DNA of 33,465 nucleotides from JAXDBV01 sp034678415 (GTDB lineage Bacteria > Bacteroidota > Bacteroidia > Bacteroidales > VadinHA17): the NCBI GenBank assembly GCA_034678415.1, contig JAXDBV010000122.1:1-33465 (forward strand), given 5' to 3'. Made by a program: the position numbers and the translations under genes. A model generated the notes under the pieces. That model was not told the DNA's origin, ran no database searches, and worked only from the letters and a program-made list of their open reading frames with translations. Positions 31,005 through 33,465 of the stretch are shown one piece after another (within the stretch, counting starts at the first letter, position 1; each line of letters opens with the position of its first letter).

Positions 31005-33465
31005 TTACTGTTCAACCCTGACAACTTTGTTTTTGTTCACATACCACAGCCACCCTTCTGTACGCGGATATTCCATCTCTTTCAACAGCTGACAATACTT
31101 TTTTACCTGTTCATGATGAGCCGGAGCTTCGTCTTCCCCGAATTTATAATCCACCACAATAGCTTTATCCCCGGTGATCATCACCCTGTCAGGCCGAAAG
31201 GTGCGGCCGCCGGGCAGAAGGATCTCTGCTTCCATCCTTAGCTGCTTACCTTCAGCAAACCAGTCACGCACCCCCTTCGCACTCACCAGGTCATGTATTT
31301 CCCTGATGAGGTGTTCTGCCTCCGTTGTATCGATCTTGCCTTCAAGGCAGCTCTTCATCACTGATGCTCGGACATCATCCGGCGTTCTGATCCTTTCAAA
31401 GATCTCATGGAGCAACTTCCCCTTGTGGACACGCTCTCCCCTGCCCGTTCCTGTCAGATTGAAATACTCGAGGCTGTTCATACGCATCCTCACCCTGCTA
31501 TTATAATCCGTTGCAGGCAAGCTGTCCATCCTGATTTCTCTCTCCTCCGCTCCCATCACCGCCGTCTGTTTTACCGGTGTACTGAGAGTACCCAGTTCAA
31601 ATACACCTTCCTCGGCGTTGTAGTGATCAGCCAGGGGCAGGAACGAACCATCACAGGCAAGCTCTCCGGTGGTGGCCTTTTCAAATGCACTGAGCACCAC
31701 TTTCGCGGCATTGAACCGATGCTGTCGCGAAACCGGGACAAACACAACCATTGCAGTTTTTGCCCTGGTATAAGCCACATAAAGGAGGTTCAGATTATCA
31801 ATATAGGTGCTGATTCTTTCGTTCCAGTAATATTCGTCAAACGGTGTTTTTGTCAGGATAGCGGCATAATTTACCGGTACCAGTTCCATTCTATTGAAAG
31901 GCGGTGCCGAAGGCTTGCACCACATGATGGTTGATGATTTGGGTTCGAAATCCCAGGAACAAAAAGGGATCAGCACAGCCTCGAACTGCAATCCTTTGGC
32001 CTTATGGATGGTCATCATCCTGAATGCTTTCTGATGGTCAGGCAGCTGCACGGAATATTCCTCGTTGGCGCCGTTGTCCCACCACCTCAGGAATGAATAG
32101 ATATCGGAGGCATACTTTGTCTGGTATTCCAACAGCACATCGAGGAAAGCCTGCAGGTATGGGAGGTCTTCGATCCTGCTGCCGAGCGCGAAAATATGGA
32201 TGAGGCGTTCAGCCAGGTCATACAGCGGCAACACCCTCAGGTGATCGATCTGTAAACAGAAATCATCGGGAAGAAAACCTGATGTCAGGAATTTGTTTGT
32301 ATCCATGGCAGTGAACCATGCATGATCATCCGTCTCTTCCCCCACAAAATATTTCCTGTATTCATGGATCAGGTGTGCACGGTTCAGCCGGTCGTCAGGA
32401 CGGATGAGGAAGCGGAGCAGGGCCAGAATGATCATCACGGATGAGGAGGCTGACAGGAACAACGACTCATTGGACAGGATAGTATAGGTATACCCTTCCC
32501 TTCCCTTGCCTTCGGCCAAATAAGCGGCTACAGCTTCCAGGATGATACGGCCCTTCTCATGGTCCCTCACCAGGATGGCTGTCTCCCCGGGGTTGTAACC
32601 GTTATCCTGCAACCGTTCGAGCCATACGGGTATCTGTTCCTTCACCGCTTCTGTCCAGGTCAGTTCGTCGTCACCAGCAATGGCTTCAATCCTGACATAC
32701 CCCTTGCCGGGAGGCAACCGTTCCGGGACCTTCTGTACCACATTCGTGTATGCCATATCCAGCAGGCTCAGCCATCCGGCAAACCTTGCATCAATGTATG
32801 AATGATTATCTTTCTCCTTCAGAAGGTGTTCCTTTATGACATTGACGGCGAGGGAGAAAAAAGTGTTATTGAAGTGTATGATGTTCTCCTGGCTTCTCCA
32901 GTTGGCATCAAGGGATACTGTATCCACGAGCCCGGGATCAAACGCTGCATACACCTCCCTGCCAAGGATCTTCCAGTCGGAGTTTCTCCACCGGTAAATC
33001 GATTGCTTGACATCGCCCACCACAACGTTTTGATGGTTCTCCGAAACGCTGTTGCGCACCAGGGGAAGGAAATTCGACCACTGGAAATGCGACGTATCCT
33101 GGAACTCATCTATCATGAAGTGGTTGAACCGGGATCCAATCTTCTCATAGATGAAGGGAGCCTCATTATTGCCGATCACCCGGCGCAGTAGCTTACCCGC
33201 ATCCGACAGGAGGAACAGATTCTTCCTCCTGATCTGATCCCTGATCCCCGACGAGAGAACCGACAGTATTCCCAGGGTGTAAATATTCTTCAGGATGACA
33301 TGTGCAGTAAGATATGATGGCTCATTACGATGGATATAATCCAGCAGATCCTTAACAAGATCATTCATCCCTCCCTCGTAAGCTTTCATGATATCCTCCT
33401 TTTTCGCCGATGTCCGTGCGGTCCATTCTTCGGGCTTATCAGCCGACCGCTCAAGGATATTCCAG
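31005..33465 (-). CDS. AddA-like UvrD/RecB-type helicase-nuclease, C-terminal part; runs off right edge
   Basis: The frame is open from the stop at 31005 to the end of the window (820 codons visible), so the N-terminus with Walker A is outside; an internal ATG at 33389 is not the true start. Visible SF1 helicase motifs in order: FMIDEFQDTSHFQW (motif II), VVGDVKQSIYRWR (III), SLDANWRSQENII (IV), MTIHKAKGLQFEAVLIP (V) and LLYVAYTRAK (VI). The C-terminal nuclease domain has LLHEIFERI, a Asp in FRPDRVMI, and VVDYKFGEDE. Together with the AddB-like gene this makes an AddAB-type system for double-strand-break resection and recombination. A single gene for UvrD or PcrA is ruled out by the C-terminal nuclease. 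Confidence 0.9.
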   Translation of the reverse strand, partial: WNILERSADKPEEWTARTSAKKEDIMKAYEGGMNDLVKDLLDYIHRNEPSYLTAHVILKNIYTLGILSVLSSGIRDQIRRKNLFLLSDAGKLLRRVIGNNEAPFIYEKIGSRFNHFMIDEFQDTSHFQWSNFLPLVRNSVSENHQNVVVGDVKQSIYRWRNSDWKILGREVYAAFDPGLVDTVSLDANWRSQENIIHFNNTFFSLAVNVIKEHLLKEKDNHSYIDARFAGWLSLLDMAYTNVVQKVPERLPPGKGYVRIEAIAGDDELTWTEAVKEQIPVWLERLQDNGYNPGETAILVRDHEKGRIILEAVAAYLAEGKGREGYTYTILSNESLFLSASSSVMIILALLRFLIRPDDRLNRAHLIHEYRKYFVGEETDDHAWFTAMDTNKFLTSGFLPDDFCLQIDHLRVLPLYDLAERLIHIFALGSRIEDLPYLQAFLDVLLEYQTKYASDIYSFLRWWDNGANEEYSVQLPDHQKAFRMMTIHKAKGLQFEAVLIPFCSWDFEPKSSTIMWCKPSAPPFNRMELVPVNYAAILTKTPFDEYYWNERISTYIDNLNLLYVAYTRAKTAMVVFVPVSRQHRFNAAKVVLSAFEKATTGELACDGSFLPLADHYNAEEGVFELGTLSTPVKQTAVMGAEEREIRMDSLPATDYNSRVRMRMNSLEYFNLTGTGRGERVHKGKLLHEIFERIRTPDDVRASVMKSCLEGKIDTTEAEHLIREIHDLVSAKGVRDWFAEGKQLRMEAEILLPGGRTFRPDRVMITGDKAIVVDYKFGEDEAPAHHEQVKKYCQLLKEMEYPRTEGWLWYVNKNKVVRVEQ

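Noticed and set aside
33389..33389. ATG at 33389 as start of the AddA-like protein
   Set aside because: The frame stays open to the window edge and the protein would lack Walker A, so the true start is outside.

Overview
This window looks like a chromosomal segment of an anaerobic, fermentative member of the Bacteroidetes (Bacteroidia/Bacteroidales-like). The evidence is the TAnnTTTG-type -7 promoter boxes before several genes, mostly weak Shine-Dalgarno sequences, a TonB receptor with an N-terminal carboxypeptidase-regulatory-like domain, the order DUF2520 protein - KdsC-like phosphatase - UbiA prenyltransferase - Maf, and an NAD-linked [FeFe]-hydrogenase with Rex. I cannot assign a genus. 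No rRNA, tRNA, CRISPR array, insertion sequence or phage gene was recognised.

Layout. (1) 1-8.2 kb: the N-terminal part of an ADP-forming acyl/acetate-CoA ligase (minus, running off the left edge) is divergent from a plus-strand group of secreted hydrolases: M14 metallopeptidase with a GATase-like domain, CapA-type protein, second M14 metallopeptidase, aldo/keto reductase. (2) 8.3-12 kb: a zinc-type CDF transporter, an orphan lipoprotein, a DUF3052-like protein, a Dabb protein and an ankyrin protein, with gaps that hold little recognisable. (3) 12.6-22.8 kb, the most interesting part: a minus-strand group (TM1266-like protein, TonB receptor, second TM1266-like protein), a divergent plus-strand NitT/TauT-type ABC importer (lipoprotein, permease, ATPase), rex (minus, convergent with the ABC operon), and hydC-hydB-hydA (minus). 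(4) 22.8-27 kb: a NicO-type metal transporter with a His-rich loop, a TrmO-like protein, Maf, UbiA, KdsC-like HAD phosphatase and a DUF2520 protein. (5) 27.2-33.5 kb: an AddAB-type helicase-nuclease pair with a radical SAM gene between the two subunits; addA runs off the right edge.

How it fits together. Two near-identical 18-bp Rex-type operators (GTGTTAA-N4-TTAACAA) lie in the window. One is just downstream of the hydCBA promoter. The other overlaps the -7 box of the TM1266-like/TonB operon. With rex itself between the two groups, this suggests one redox (NADH/NAD+) switch for both the hydrogenase and an outer-membrane uptake/sensing module of unknown substrate. The hyd promoter also has an FNR/CRP-like dyad near -42, and the rex upstream region has three related copies of an unassigned motif. 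The two M14 peptidases, the ADP-forming CoA ligase and the hydrogenase would suit a peptide- or amino-acid-fermenting, acetate- and H2-producing lifestyle; this is inference.

Limits: family calls come from motif recognition by eye. Transporter substrates and regulatory sites are untested predictions.
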